From positions 30,001-94,000 of the forward strand of contig CAWZYM010000346.1 of assembly GCA_963966185.1 (NCBI GenBank): DNA of 64,000 nt, in the 5' to 3' direction. Each line of letters opens with the position of its first letter. Positions within the stretch are counted from its first letter, which is position 1. Under the pieces are notes generated by a model, which saw only the letters and a list, made by a program, of their open reading frames with translations, ran no database searches and was not told where the DNA came from. Below, one piece after another: positions 10,748 through 23,700 of the stretch. Both the position numbers and the translations under genes were made by a program. Source of the stretch: Rhabditoides inermis (lineage: Eukaryota; Nematoda; Chromadorea; Rhabditida; Rhabditidae).

Positions 10748-13700
10748 TTGCAAAGAGAACGCTCAAAATGAAATTGAGCCGACCGGGCGGTCGAGTGAGC
10801 TGCACCCGCGAATGAGCCGGGAAGAGTTGGTGGGTCCGACTGGATGCATTCCGTTGACATTTGTCAGATCTCTCATCCCTCGCCCACCCAAACGCAAGCC
10901 CCGCCCACCCGCCTCCTCTTCTCCCATTCCGAAATACGACCAACCGCAAAAGTCATAATGCAATTACGCAATAATTACGATTGTGATTGTAGTCAGCGAC
11001 AACAAACGAGATGTAAATACACATCACATCAACGTTCGGAAAAAGAGGCAGAAGAAATGAGAAAAGAGAAATCAACAACAGCGTGAGACAATCCCTTTCT
11101 CTGTTCACAAGCTCAAATCCTCTAAAATCAAATTGTCTCGGTGAAACCTCTGAATAGAAAATCTCGACACGCTCGTTTCGTTCCCAGCGCATGGAAATGT
11201 GCTCAATTCCCAAATCGAGTCCCCCATTGACGCACGTATTTCGATACGGTCACATGCTCACATGCTCACAATAGGATGACCAGAGATGATCCTTCGCGTA
11301 ACTTCCATAACCACCATTTACATGAACCCTGAGATACCTTTGATCCGTGCACCCTCTACGTGCCTATTACTTCTAAACCCTTCACGCTTCAATTTGTATG
11401 TAACAAGCTTCAAAGATAGTGTTCACTCTGAATTTGAAAGTGGAGTTGACCATACCAGGATATAGTGCATACTTTCGAAGTTAAAATGGCAAAATATTAA
11501 ATTATGAAACGATTATATTTAAGAACATGTTAAGAAATATAAATTTCCTAGTGCCATTAAGGAAAATTGGTGCCAGTCTTTGGCTCCATTATCGTGCATT
11601 ATGTCGTGTTGGTGAGATTTCACATGCACAACTTTATTATATTTCTTTCATGTTCACAAGTTTAACTTTTCTGTTCATTCCTCCTCAACTTTGTTTTCAG
11701 TGATATGATCAATGTTTTCAGTGATATGATCAAAAATATTACATAAATTAAAACAAAACGTCAAAATAACTCACGCAAATGAATTAAACAGAACGCACTA
11801 AACGCTGTAACTTTTTGTCAATAGGAGGAAAAATTCGAATCTCAGAGTGTACACTACCTTTAATTTTTCAAAACATCCCGTGTGCCTGAATAGCTTTTTT
11901 CGGTCATGATCGCAGTTCAGTTTCCAAAAATAAGCCTCGCCACTCTTACTCTTTCTATCTTGCTAAGAGCGGCAGACTGAAGGCCAGACAAAAAAAGTAG
12001 GGGCGAAAAGACAAACGACAATGCCAAACGCATAACGCCGATTGCTTTCCCTCCTTCTCTCGAGCAGCCCCTCTGCATTTGCCATATTTGGTGCACAGCC
12101 GGGTCTCGGCACGATTTTTTGTGGGTCGGAAGTCGGTTAGTGCACAGACCCACATCCTCTTCACTTGACGATCAAAAACCGAAGCTATTGCGTGAATTGC
12201 TACCCCCCCCCCCCCGTCTAGCTTACATCATTAGTCGCTAACGAGATTCGGTGATTCAATCGAGCAATTAGTCTATCGAGATTTGTAGATAAAATATTTT
12301 AACGAAAAACCGTAACAAACCCTTCCCCCCACGATCCATCTCTTGTCAAAACTGTGCAGTCAGCAATAATAACAGATCGAAAAAAAGGAGTGCATGTCTA
12401 ATTTGAGACAAGTGCTCATGACACACGTTTGCTCACACGCCTCTCTTATTTCTTCACACATTCTCGATGTGCAAATAGACCATGCCACAAGTCACATGGT
12501 CGATTAAGGCGCGCATCAGCACGTACTATCCAATCGCTAGCTTCTGCACCGCAATTAGCTCCTGTTCTTCTCCCTGCTATCTTTTCCTACCATGTAACAT
12601 GTAAATTGCAGAGAGTCGTGCATGGTCAATCTCGTCTTTGCGAGAACACAAATCTACCCAACCATTACCAGGACACCGAGTTTCACAGCGTTCTCAGCGA
12701 GTACTCCGTTAGTTGTAAAATACATTGAACATTGTCATCTACATTCGCAATGCGAATACGTTAGTTAGCACGTACTTTATGATCGCTAACTTCTTGATTA
12801 CTCTCCTCCTCTCTATACGAACATCGTCGACCGTAGTTCAACTTTCTCTCCTCTCTTCTCTCTTATCGCCGCATGACCAACTCATTGCAAATGCTGCGCC
12901 ATGCTAGGTACATAACCTTCTAGCCGGCACAATGCATACACACCAAACAACATTCCTCCATCTACACATGCAGCCCATGCAAATCACGGGGGCTTCTCTT
13001 CTCCAGTGATACTTTGAGGACAACATAACCAGCGCCACTTCGAAGCAACAAGACACTTGTTGAAATTGGTATCGTAGAACAACACTCTGACTCACGCTAA
13101 ACTTGAAAATAGGAACATGCAACGTAAACACTAGGAACGGCGCGTTTAATTTCGGTTCCGGTATTCAATTTCTCCAAAGACGCCGACGCCGAGGCAACAA
13201 ACAAATAAAGAAGGCAAACTGTGACACTTCGAGCCGGGCAAAGTTGCAGTGTCACACGCTCCCACTGAACCCGGCATCTTTGAAACTTTGGATACGCGAT
13301 AATTCATTCGTAGCATTCTTACACGTGACGAGGCCAGCTAAAGTTATCCTCTCTTTTCCCTGAATTTGCAAAAAAAAAGTCAATCAGCCATTATTAGCAC
13401 AACTAATGAGGGTGAGTCAGAGATACTGCGTACCCGTCTCTGAAAACACACACACTTCCGCATTGTTTTTATAACAAAGTGGCCGAAAATACATATAAAG
13501 CTAAACGTGCCATACAGCAGAAGCAAACTGCTGCACAGCGCGCAATAAATGAATCATTCCGCTGTGGGATTCTTTTCCTCTTATTCTACACCTCTCTGTT
13601 CTACTTATAGCACATCAGCACGCACGCATGTGAAATCAGATGGCTCAACGAACGTTTTCAGATCCCACAAATCGGATCGTTCGAAATTCCATCGAAATTC

Positions 13701-14325
13701 ACATGGAGATTGGCAGATGACCTAACTGTTTTGCCAAAAACCGAACCACATGAGATCCTCATCACACAAATCGGATCTTCGTGAAAATATATAGACAACC
13801 CCTTTTAAGTCGTGTCAGTCCTCAAAATCTTCTCACATCCGATGAGGTGATGTTACGACAGTCTCTATAAGGCTACAAGCATCGATGCCAGCATGTGCCC
13901 CTTTGACTCTTGATTAAGTTGCGGTCAGTCTCTTCGGAAGCAGTTCCGAAGTGTTTCGAAGGGATAGCAAGACATTCCGAAGTGTTCGGGAGTGTTCGCG
14001 AGTATTCCGAAGGCGATTCGGTGGTGTTCTGAGGGCGATTCGAAAGACAATTCCGAAGTGTTTCGGGGGTATTCGGGAGTGTTTCGAAGAGACTGACCGC
14101 AACTTTAACACATGCCAAGTAGACATCTGAGATACGGAAATCGTAAGCAATCGGCCGGAATGAGACGAAGCACTATAAGGCGAGGAAGGAATGCTGTGAT
14201 AACCAATCGCAATGAGAACGTATTACGAGTGCAAATATAGAAAAAAAGCATTCTTACTCATCCAGGCCACCAGACTCCAATCTCCCCACCTCTCATGCAT
14301 GCATATCTCTCAGACAGAGAAGGAA

Positions 14326-14374
<49 letters not shown>

Positions 14375-14890
14375 AGAGAGCGAAATGAGAGAGATAGAGA
14401 GATAGAGAGAGAAAGAGAGAGAGAGGAGAGAGAGAGGGAGAGAGAGCGACGAACGTCTAAATGTCGCAAAGGCTCTTTCTGGGGCCACAACTGCGAAAGA
14501 AAGCGTTAATTCCGCCCACCCACGGACCTCCCGGTAGCTCTCTCTCTCTCTCTCTCCATCGACGACCAAAGAACCCACACACTCCTCATTCTGCAGAGAG
14601 AAAGAGAGAGAGCTACAAAACCAGACGCTGCAATACTCAGCCCCCCGTAGTTAGCATGAGTAATTCGAAGAAAAAAACACAGAACACTCTCAGCGCACAC
14701 ATTCAATTGAAACACAACATGTATGTTTCCGGAAAATACTGAACTTCCGTAAGACATGATTACAGCAACAAAGATAAACCGCCGCTCAAAACCAACAAAA
14801 AAAATCAAATTCAAATATGTTCGCTCAAGTTAGAACTGAAGATTGAAGTCGAGATCAGAGGTCTAGTCGACAGTAACCAAAAAACGAGAA

Positions 14891-14954
<64 letters not shown>

Positions 14955-15346
14955 ACTCAACTCAACAAATACAAACGCTACTAGAGTGACATAATGGAAA
15001 CGCTGCCTCGTTTCCTCAATCTCGCATGCAAACACTCAAACGAAACAGGTGATTTCTGGAATTCTCGAATGGCCACGAAATCAAAGCGGAAACTCGCAAG
15101 AACACCTGTCGTAGAGCATAGACAACAAGATGTGTAGGTCGAAATCAATTAATCAATAAACCTCACATTCACTTCACATACACAGTGCCAGAGACAGCAA
15201 CTATAGTCAATCAATAGATCGATAACCGATCAATAAATCGATAACCGATCAATACCTGATGGCGTGCGGGTCGTCGTTATCGGGTTCGTCGTAGACCATG
15301 GCGCGGCTGCGATTCACTGTTTCACGAGTCATCTCCCTGAAGAAGA

Positions 15347-15391
<45 letters not shown>

Positions 15392-17861
15392 TCTCTTTCT
15401 CTCTCCACCTCTTCCGGTTCTATATTCTGTATTTTAGTCATCAATGTGTAGAGTGGTTTGTGATTTGGTAATGAATGTGAATACGTTTCACCAGTTGCAT
15501 ACAGTAGAGAGCAAAAAAACGCTACTCAATACCATCCAGGCAACAGTCTCGACAAAAGGTACAATATTTCGATTTCGACAGTCGACACTTGCATCCGTTC
15601 TTCTTCATTGTTTCATTCATTCGGATTTCATTGTCCATTCTCTCAACTCATTTACACACAATAGTACTGTTCATTAGCATCTCCCTTCATCATCTCACAG
15701 CCACAGAGAATGCGCAACCGAAAATAGGCGGCTGACATCACTTCTCTCTCTCTCTTTCTCTCTCTCTTTCATAATATCGTCATCCTCAATCGCCAGCCGC
15801 AAATGACAGGCGCGGTTAGTGTTCTTCCAACATCGCTCACATCCATTTATCGAAAAAGCGAACCATTGCATCATAATAGCAAGAAAACAAGCGCCCACGC
15901 AATACCCAAAAAACACAATACCGCGAACAATTCCACTCCATATACAGTTCACGGGATCCGATAAACCAAAGTCAGACGAACTTCGTTCAATACGATTGCT
16001 ATTGCTCAATCCATTCAGACTGATGTCAATGATCCGCATTCTCTCTCCCCCCCTCCCTCTCTCTCTGTCTCTCTCCCCCAGCTCTCTCTCTCTCTCCCAG
16101 CTCTCTCCCCCCCCCACCTGAACTTGTCCCTGTGCTCCTTCCACAGAATCGCCGCCTCCGCATTCGCGCACGTCTCCACATCGGCGTCCAGAGAGAAGAA
16201 GATGCGCTGAGAAACCAAGTTTGAAATGTGTTTTGTGTTCTGTTCGTCCCCCGATCAAGACCACGTGCCGAAACGTTGGATGAAAAGGTGATTACTTTTT
16301 CGTGGTTCCTCTTTGATTCCAACACTCGCCATCTTACCAACGACTTTCTCTGTCACTGAACCTCTCCCACATCGGGCTCCACTCATCTCTTTTCACCATT
16401 CTCATCGAAATGCTAATTTCCACCTCTCTTTATCCCCCCTCTCTCTCTCTTTCTCTCTTTCTCTCTCTCTCTCTTCTCCCCCTCTCAACATTCCTGGAAA
16501 CAATATCACATCGACCAATTCTAGTATTACTAATTCCGGCGGCGAAAAATAACCACATTTTCTCGGCAAAGAGCCGTCCATAGATCTTTTCTCACACAGC
16601 TCCCATCTTCTAAACACACACACCCGCCTACCGATCACAAAACAACACGCTTCTCTAATCCAACCTTCCACTCCCCCTTCTACCTTCTACCAATTCCGGT
16701 GACTTCATGGGAAAAAGTGCAGGCGTCCAGTCATGTCCATTTCTATATGCATTTCGTAGACACGACCCCGATAACAAGTCGGCAGGAGCTCCAGCTCAAT
16801 TGCGGGTCTCCACCATAGAAAACAGGAAAACATAGGGAGAGTACAGGATGAAACATGGGAAATCGAGAGGGGGAGAGGGAGCGCCGGATTTTCTACGCAC
16901 CGATGTTTATCCAAGCTTCTTTGAATATCCATCGCCCGAGGACATGCGAATTTGGAAGGAGGGAGATGACGAAAATATTTACCCAAAACGAAATATATAT
17001 ACTTCCATATTCCACACGTGCATCTTTTAGAGTTCTTCATTTGCTGTACTCTCATGAAGTGATCAATGAGCACACACCCCTCGCCCCCATAATGTTTTTC
17101 ACGTCATTTTTTTTATTTAAAATTTGAAATCACTATGAACACAGCAACCTTTTATAATCCATGATCCATGAAAACAGAAGTGCTTCCCGGTTACAGTCTC
17201 TCTCATACAACACAATTAACCAGCTACCCAAAAATACCTTCCCAATTTACTCAAATGACCGAAATGAACAGGGGATCGAAAACGTAACAGAGTAACAGCA
17301 TTTCCGACGAGGTGAGAGTGAGTGAGAGAGTGAGAGAAAGAGAAAGAGAAAGAGAGAGAGCGACAGAGAGAGAGTGGGCCAGTCGAGTACAACAACTCTC
17401 CAAAAAATAGTCGTGGCATTGGGAATTCAAATGAGGGATTGAAATGGTCTGGAGGAAATGCAAGGCGCACACTTACACACTTCATATTTCAGGCACGAAG
17501 CGTGCATCACAGACCACAGTACATAAAGACCTGCGACAACAAGTGTGGTTGTAGTATGTAAATTTAATATGTAAATGTTGAAGACACGACAACCAGTAAT
17601 GCTAGCGCGCGTTCTTGAATAGCAAGCAGATGGTTCACCATTCACCTCTTTATGTTCACCTCTAATATCTTTATGTAGGCATCCGTATCGGTATGAACAC
17701 GGTATGCGTTCAATCCAGCAGTTCATCTACTCAAATCTCTCTATATCTTCCCCCCCCCTCTCTCTCTCTCTTCCTCTTCCTCTCTCTCTTCCTCTTTCTT
17801 TCTCTCTCTTCCTCTCTTCCTCTCTCTTTCTCTCTTCCTCTCTCTCTCTCCCTCTCACTCC

Positions 17862-17900
<39 letters not shown>

Positions 17901-18156
17901 TCTTTCTTTCTCACCTGAACGACGACGAGGACGTTCCAGATGTGGTGCTTGTCGCGCTTCCACCCATCCGGGAAGTATCTGGAAGAATGAAAGTCGAAAG
18001 TTGCCTTTTTTTAGTTTGAAGAGACTGACACTGAATACAACTCCGTGAATTCATTTTCCACCTGTTTTTCAATGATTTCAAGGCCTTCTTCCATATCATC
18101 CTATCTCTCCCCCCCTCTTCCCTTCTCTCCCTCCTTCCGGTCCCCTCCCCCTCCCC

Positions 18157-18216
<60 letters not shown>

Positions 18217-19393
18217 ACCTCGCCATATCCAGCTGCCGGCTGCGCATCTCCACGTGCGGATGGAACAGCTCCATTCCGAATCGAACCACCTGTAATTTGG
18301 ACCGGTGCGAAAAGTGTACAAATGAATTCAACAAATCGATACCTGCTGTAAAATAAAATAGATTTGACATCATGCGTTTGTCCCTTCAACTGAACCGCAA
18401 GCGCACTGAATTCCACCCACATCATCTCAACCTCAACTCAAAACCTGCATTGTAGTTAAAGGGAGTGTACACTCTGAATTTCGAAGTTCCCTTTAATAAG
18501 CAACTTATACTAACCAACACCTCAATTAATCGTTTATCCGGAATCGTTACATCTGAAACCGACACCTACCACAATAAATCTAATATGCGGTGTACTAGCT
18601 TAACGGATGTATCCGGAAAATGTAATCTTGCCTGATCTTCAGGTATCGACATCCCATCGATTCCCCCCCCCCCCCTCACTCACTCACCGGCATCTGTCCC
18701 GTCTCGGGAAAGTCCTCCGGAATCTGGACGGTGAAGCGCAGAATGGCTCCGCCAAACTCGCCCCGCCGAACGAACAACAGACCGAACCACTCTGAACAAT
18801 GTGTTATTATAAAAATGGTATACCATCGAACAAGACATTAGACCTAACCGACTGTAACTGTAGAAAATCGCGAGTATAGAGCTAGCCGATAGATGCGTAT
18901 GCATTTTCACTATTTTTTAAACTGAAAAATACTATACATCATGCATTCCAGCACGCTTTTTTCAGTATTCAGTCAGTGCAATCTACCGTATCACTTTCAA
19001 AGTACCGTAACCCGTTTCGCTCACCCACCGTACATGTCGCCCATGCTGGGGATGATGTACATGCCGTCGATCGGCTTCCGACACACCATCGCACTGCAAT
19101 GATACCGTAATATTCATAATACAGTAACCTTTTTTCTCAAGTACATGTATCGATATCGATGTTCACGATGCTCGAATCTGAATAAACCTTTTGAAACCGC
19201 GTTGCACATTATTTTAGCAGATTTAAGTTGGAGTTATCGTATCGCATTTTCAAAATACCGTAACCCACTATTCGGCAGCGACCGCGTGCTGCTTCAGCTG
19301 TAGGGGGAGAACTGTGAGTGGCTCAGGAGCGTGTGCTTCCTCCGCCACCTCGAAGGTATTGTCATCCGGCTCTCCCGGGGGGAGAAGCCGCAT
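8532..19393 (-). CDS. AKTIP: AKTIP/FTS (Fused Toes) homologue, UBC-like adaptor
   Basis: Eight exons join in phase: 19393-19269, 19093-19029, 18791-18688, 18289-18219, 17978-17915, 16206-16118, 15336-15256, 8742-8532 (TAA). The product is 269 aa, close to the ~290 aa of animal AKTIP. Landmarks in order are [20 protein letters not shown] (strand before the UBC-like core), [87 protein letters not shown] and a [10 protein letters not shown] tail. FHP-then-HIWNVL with no catalytic Cys-His-Pro-Asn motif marks the inactive E2-variant fold of FTS. FTS binds Hook and FHIP proteins in the FHF complex that couples cargo to dynein. The family assignment is from remembered motifs, not a search. Intron 7 is 6.5 kb. 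Confidence 0.9.
11411..11861. mobile_element. MITE-like element, ~28-bp imperfect TIRs
   Basis: The left end CAAAGATAGTGTTCACTCTG matches the complement of the right end, AAAGGTAGTGTACACTCTGA, and the match continues to the AATTTGAA/GATTCGAA positions. The interior is AT-rich without an ORF. The terminus recurs in the tiny hairpin at 18,456-18,496. I could not settle a target duplication. Confidence 0.6.
13917..14104. mobile_element. 188-bp MITE, 20-bp TIRs, TTA target duplication
   Basis: The left terminus AGTTGCGGTCAGTCTCTTCG is inverted at the right end. Both flanks are TTA (13914-13916 and 14105-14107). The interior is a degenerate tandem of CCGAAGTGTTTCGAAGGG. A 3-bp TTA duplication is typical of PIF/Harbinger-type elements; that assignment is inference. 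Confidence 0.85.
18456..18496. repeat. 41-bp hairpin related to the 11.4-kb MITE
   Basis: TTAAAGGGA at the left is inverted as TCCCTTTAA at the right, around AGTGTACACT plus CTGAATTTCGAAGT. It looks like an extreme internal deletion in which little more than the termini survive. It lies in AKTIP intron 3. Confidence 0.6.
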
Positions 19394-19558
19394 TCTGAAT
19401 CACCCGCTCTTCCACATCACCCATGTCGACCTTATGCCCACCCCAAAGATACACACAACACGTGTCGTCCGCAACGATTTATTCAATCTACCTGTCAATA
19501 CATTCGAATTAGTATTTAAACACTTTATTCTACTACACCAATTACGGGCTCGAATAAA
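19394..19558 (-). promoter_or_regulatory. 165-bp intercistronic region with a trans-splice acceptor
   Basis: On the minus strand the sequence before the AKTIP ATG reads GGGTGATTCAG, then a single A, then ATG, so an acceptor ends one base upstream of the start. The upstream gene stops at 19,559 on the same strand, with AATAAA 30-35 nt beyond. This spacing is what nematode operons show before an SL2-type acceptor. The operon itself is inferred. Confidence 0.6.
19524..19529 (-). terminator. AATAAA polyadenylation signal
   Basis: AATAAA (plus strand TTTATT) lies 30 nt beyond the TGA of the 147-aa gene. A second candidate AATAAA lies near 19,478-19,483. Confidence 0.65.
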
Positions 19559-20248
19559 TCACGCTCCGGGGGCCTTGAGTCCAGTGTAGGGAGGAAGGGG
19601 CTTTCCGTAGGCCAGAGTGACGAGGTTGTACAGAGCGATGATGAACGAGGCGAGGCCGAGGGTCTTGGCGATCGTCGTCACGGCGCGGTCGAAGGCTCCG
19701 GCCTCCTCGGACTTCTTGCCCTCGAGTAGAGCAGTCTGCAACACGCCATATTTAGCACAACACTTTTTACAAGCAACGACGACACACCAACAACAGTAGA
19801 ACACAAAAATATAAACCATACAACAACTCACAGCGTACTGGTCAACGCGCTTCCTGAGCACGGGGTCGTACAGACCGTACTTGCCCATGACGAGCTTTCC
19901 GACGCGGGTTCCCTCAGGGAGACGGGGGAGGATCTTTCCTCCGGCCTACAAAGTTAGAAACATGATAAACATTTAAACATGATAAAATAAATTGTCAATA
20001 TACAAACAAAACGCGTATGCCAACAAGCAGAAGCAACTCACTCCGAGCTGCCACTCTCCAGGGTTCAGGGGGTCGAACTGCTCAATGGTCGGGGCAGTCT
20101 TTCCGGCGTTGGTGGGGACAGCCTAGAAAAAACATGGATTATGAACTAAAAACCAAAATAAAAACAGAAACCCTACCTGGAAAGAGGCCGGGCGCACGGA
20201 AGCGCGAGCAACTCCAAGAGTGCGGGGAATAACCCTCAGAGCGTTCAT
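19559..20248 (-). CDS. 147-aa predicted mitochondrial inner-membrane protein
   Basis: Four exons, all phase 0: 20248-20177, 20122-20042, 19945-19832, 19735-19559 (TGA). The N-terminus MNALRVIPRTLGVARASVRP is rich in Arg and Ala with no acidic residue, as in a mitochondrial presequence. Then come FDPLNPGEWQLG, KILPRLPEGTRVGKLVMG, YGLYDPVLRKRVDQYA and a helical LLEGKKSEEAGAFDRAVTTI. One membrane helix follows (TLGLASFIIALYNLVTLAYG), then a short polar tail, KPLPPYTGLKAPGA. The layout is that of a small supernumerary respiratory-chain or ATP-synthase subunit, but I cannot name which. Exons are GC-rich with biased codons, suggesting high expression. It reads towards AKTIP and is divergent from INTS5. 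Confidence 0.85.
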
Positions 20249-20718
20249 GGTCGACTGCCCTTAATAAGTGTGGTAAGAATAATGACGGACCCTCGATAGC
20301 GATCGACGCATCAACGGAAATGAGAGAACTCAAATTTGCATAAATCAAACGCGTCACTGAAAATCACGCAAACTCCACGTAACAATTATAATCATTACGA
20401 AAAGTTTCGACAAAAAAGCATCTCATGAAGCTACCAGGAATGGACGACATGATCATGATACGAAAATAAACAAAAACAGCTGTGAAACTAGTAAATAAGC
20501 AAAAATGAGGTTGTATAGCACGAACGGGCGGTGCATATTGAGCTTCGGTAGGCATGCAGCTTGTAGGCACGTCGTGTTAGGACTTTTTTGTAAACAAAAG
20601 CAAAAACATATTCGTCAATTGGATGTCCCATTTTAATACTTGTTTATTTTTGATCTTTGTTTGTTTGTTTGAAACTGTTGTGATCTTGTAATGTTATTCA
20701 TTCATTAACTATGTTCAG
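20249..20718. promoter_or_regulatory. divergent promoter region
   Basis: A 470-bp spacer separates the minus-strand 147-aa gene from plus-strand INTS5, so it probably carries both promoters. The INTS5 ATG is immediately preceded by TATGTTCAG, a trans-splice-type acceptor. I see no clear TATA box. The right half is T-rich (TTTGTTTGTTTG near 20,660). Confidence 0.55.
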
Positions 20719-23700
20719 ATGGACGAGTCTCCAGCTTCACCGGGTGCTGAACCGATCGCAGAGATGGGTGAAATTCAAGAAATCGGTTCGCCGGAGCCAG
20801 CAGCTGCTCCTAGCCAGCCTGTCGCCATTCCTGAAGACGTCCCTGTGCGGGAGGAGAGGAAGGAGACGCCTCGATCGTCCGCTGGCGGCGGCCGCAACCG
20901 ACAGAACATCTACTACGCAGAGGTGAGCCTTTCCTTCTCGCCTCGCCCGACCTCACCTCATTTTCTTCAGAAGTACGCCCGCACGCACACTTTCTACGCA
21001 GACTTCATGAAGGTGAGATACACTAAATCATATTCTGGCGATACCTATTTCTCAAATGAATCAACCCTTCTTCCTGCAGATCGCCACCCTCGGCGACCTG
21101 TCGTCCATCTACCGCAACCGGCCCGTGTTCACCTCCCTCCCCGCTCAGCAACTCGTCACCCCCGCCGTCACTGCCTTCCAGGAGGTGCCCGTGTCCAGGT
21201 GGGGTTGTTTACCTGTTTGTTTACTTTTGTTTACTCTGTTTACCTGTCTAGGTGGGGTATTGGGGTTGTTTACCTATGTTTGTTTACTTTGTTTGCATCT
21301 CCGTTACCTCTCAGACCCGCCGTGCTGCACTACATTGGTCTTCTCGTTCACGAATCTGCGCACCTCCACTTCTCCACCCAGGAGAATCCCAGCCTCGGTG
21401 GGTTGCATTGGATTGTAAAATGTTTCAATTAGTTACTTCACGTTACAAGGTACTTTTTCCCGCTGGCGTAAAGTAACGACCCTGGAAAGATTTCTGAACT
21501 GTGCAACTGTGCTCCTTCTTATTTTTCCACCTTTTGCTTATATTGGCCATCGCTGGAACTTCGTAAGCAATAAGATCATTTTTCTGTTCCTGGATTTGGA
21601 CTACTGCGACTCCAATTATCCAATTACTAAAAACAAAAATACTGGTGAGTGATTATATCCGGTCTCCCCTGCAGCCGTCAATATACAGTGGATATGGTAT
21701 ACGCAGTGCCGCGCGAGAATGGCATATGCAATTGCCGGACTGTGTCTATGACTATCTTCTATAGTTCTATGCTCGCAATAAGTTGCGCGCGGTGGGGTAG
21801 ATCAGAGGAAGACGGAGAGTCAGCACTCGGCAATAGCGCGCAAAACAAGAGAGGCAGACGGTTATGGCACCGTATTTCGAAAGCAAGGTAGATCGAAAAC
21901 TATCGCTCTGGCGCAAGCTATATCTTCTATCTCGCCTCCCCTGCAGGCGTCGACTTCTCCTCCGTGGAGGCCTCCGCCGTCGCCCTCCTCACCCTCGTCA
22001 CCGACTCCATCCAGTCGCCCACCGCCAGCAGACAGTCGCAGATGAGCGTGCTGGAGGTGAGGGGGTACTCAATCAATCAATCGTTTATCCGGAATCGTCA
22101 TATCTGAATATGACAACACAATCATAATGATATGAAGCATACTGTACTGTATTAGGGTTACTATATTGTACGGTCGAGCCGGTTGGGGATTTTCGTGTTC
22201 CGTCATTGTAGTATTAGGGACAGTGAGCGGTAGTACATTCCTGCTCTTCTCTGCCGACAAAGTGTATAGGGAGGGTGGGAGGCTGGGGAGAGAGATGTTA
22301 CTTGTTACTGCATATGATACTTCCCTTTTGCAGTTCTGCTGTTCTCTGTGCTCTCAGCTGTGCGGACAGAACAGCGGCCGACCGCTGGCCACCAAGGGTC
22401 GGTCACTATCACTCATCCTGTCCTAACACGTTACTGAAAAATCCATTTTCCACCTGGAAAATCCATTTTTCCACTGGAAAACTGGATTTTCCAGTTTTTT
22501 TCAGTTGGATTTTCCAGTTTTTTTCAGTTGGATTTTCATGTGGAAAATGGATTTTCCATTAACGTGTTAGAACAGGATCACTCTGTTCGATTTGATTCAG
22601 TCTGATTGTGTGTAGAATGTGTTCATTGTTCTCATCGCTTTCTGAAAGGTAACCTCTAGTATACACTCGAACAAGCGATTTCGTCTGATTGTGAGAGACA
22701 GTTGCGTGTTGCGATACGTTTTGCAAGAAACTTTTTTTGGAAAACATGCTCCAAGAAAACATTATTATGCTCTATATCAGCTGATGCACAAACAAATAAC
22801 GAGAGAACCTGTAGGAAGAAGTGAAAATGAAACACGCTATAGATACAAACAAGTGCTAGCAGTTTGAGTGGGACGGCGGATAGTTGACGACTTTTGCCTT
22901 GCAGGCCCGCGGGGCGCGGAGCCGCTGCTCATGCTGTTCCTCACCTGTCGCGCCATTCGGGAGACGGTCGCCCTGCTGGATGCGGTCATCACGGCACTGT
23001 GAGGGGAGGGAGAGAGAGAGAGAGAGAGAGGAGAAGGAAAGGAGAGAGAGAGAGGAGAGGAAAGAGAGACAGACAGACGGACAGAGGGAGCAAGATGGAC
23101 ATGCCTCTTGCAGCCTGCGCACCCACCCCGATGACTGTATGACCGTCCTCTTCGACGCTAGTCGGAACGGCCCGAACTTTACGTGGATCTACCTCCACAT
23201 TGCGTGAGTGGTTCTCGTTGTATTATACTCTGCGCCAGAACGATAGTTTTCGATCTACCTCGCTTGCAATACGGTGCCATTACCGTCTGCCTGTCTTTGC
23301 GCTATATTGCCGAGAGCTGACTCTCCGTCTTCTGATCTACCTCACCGCGCGCAACTTATTGCGAGCATAGAACTATAGATTGATTTATTACCGATAACAT
23401 GAGAATATCGGCATAGTAAGCAAACGGTGAAGCATGGAAAACGGCAGATATGGATGTGGTTGAAATAGAAATTATCTTTTAAAAGTACTTCCGTAAAAAG
23501 TGTTGTTTGTGTTAACCTGATTCAAGAAAAGCGCATGCATATATTATTAATTTTCGAAAAATCAAATCGTAAACACCTGAACATGAAAACTAACACAAAC
23601 TTGCTCTTTCAAACGAATATAGAATAGTTACACGTAACATTCAGAATAATACGATTGTTTTGTTTATTTAGTGTTTTTTGCGGTTTATTATTTATGGTTT

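Larger units (their letters stand above)
8743..15255. other. AKTIP intron 7, 6.5 kb, repeat-rich
   Basis: No exon is supported inside. It carries (CT)n or (GA)n runs near 8890-8916, 9182-9218, 10526-10556, 10706-10741, 14325-14450 and 14885-14950. It also holds two MITE-like elements (11,411-11,861 and 13,917-14,104), a poly-C run near 12,205, and three scattered copies of ACAACTATCAAC between 9.5 and 9.92 kb. Confidence 0.7.

Noticed and set aside
12203..12216. Poly-C run
   Set aside because: Simple homopolymer without associated features.
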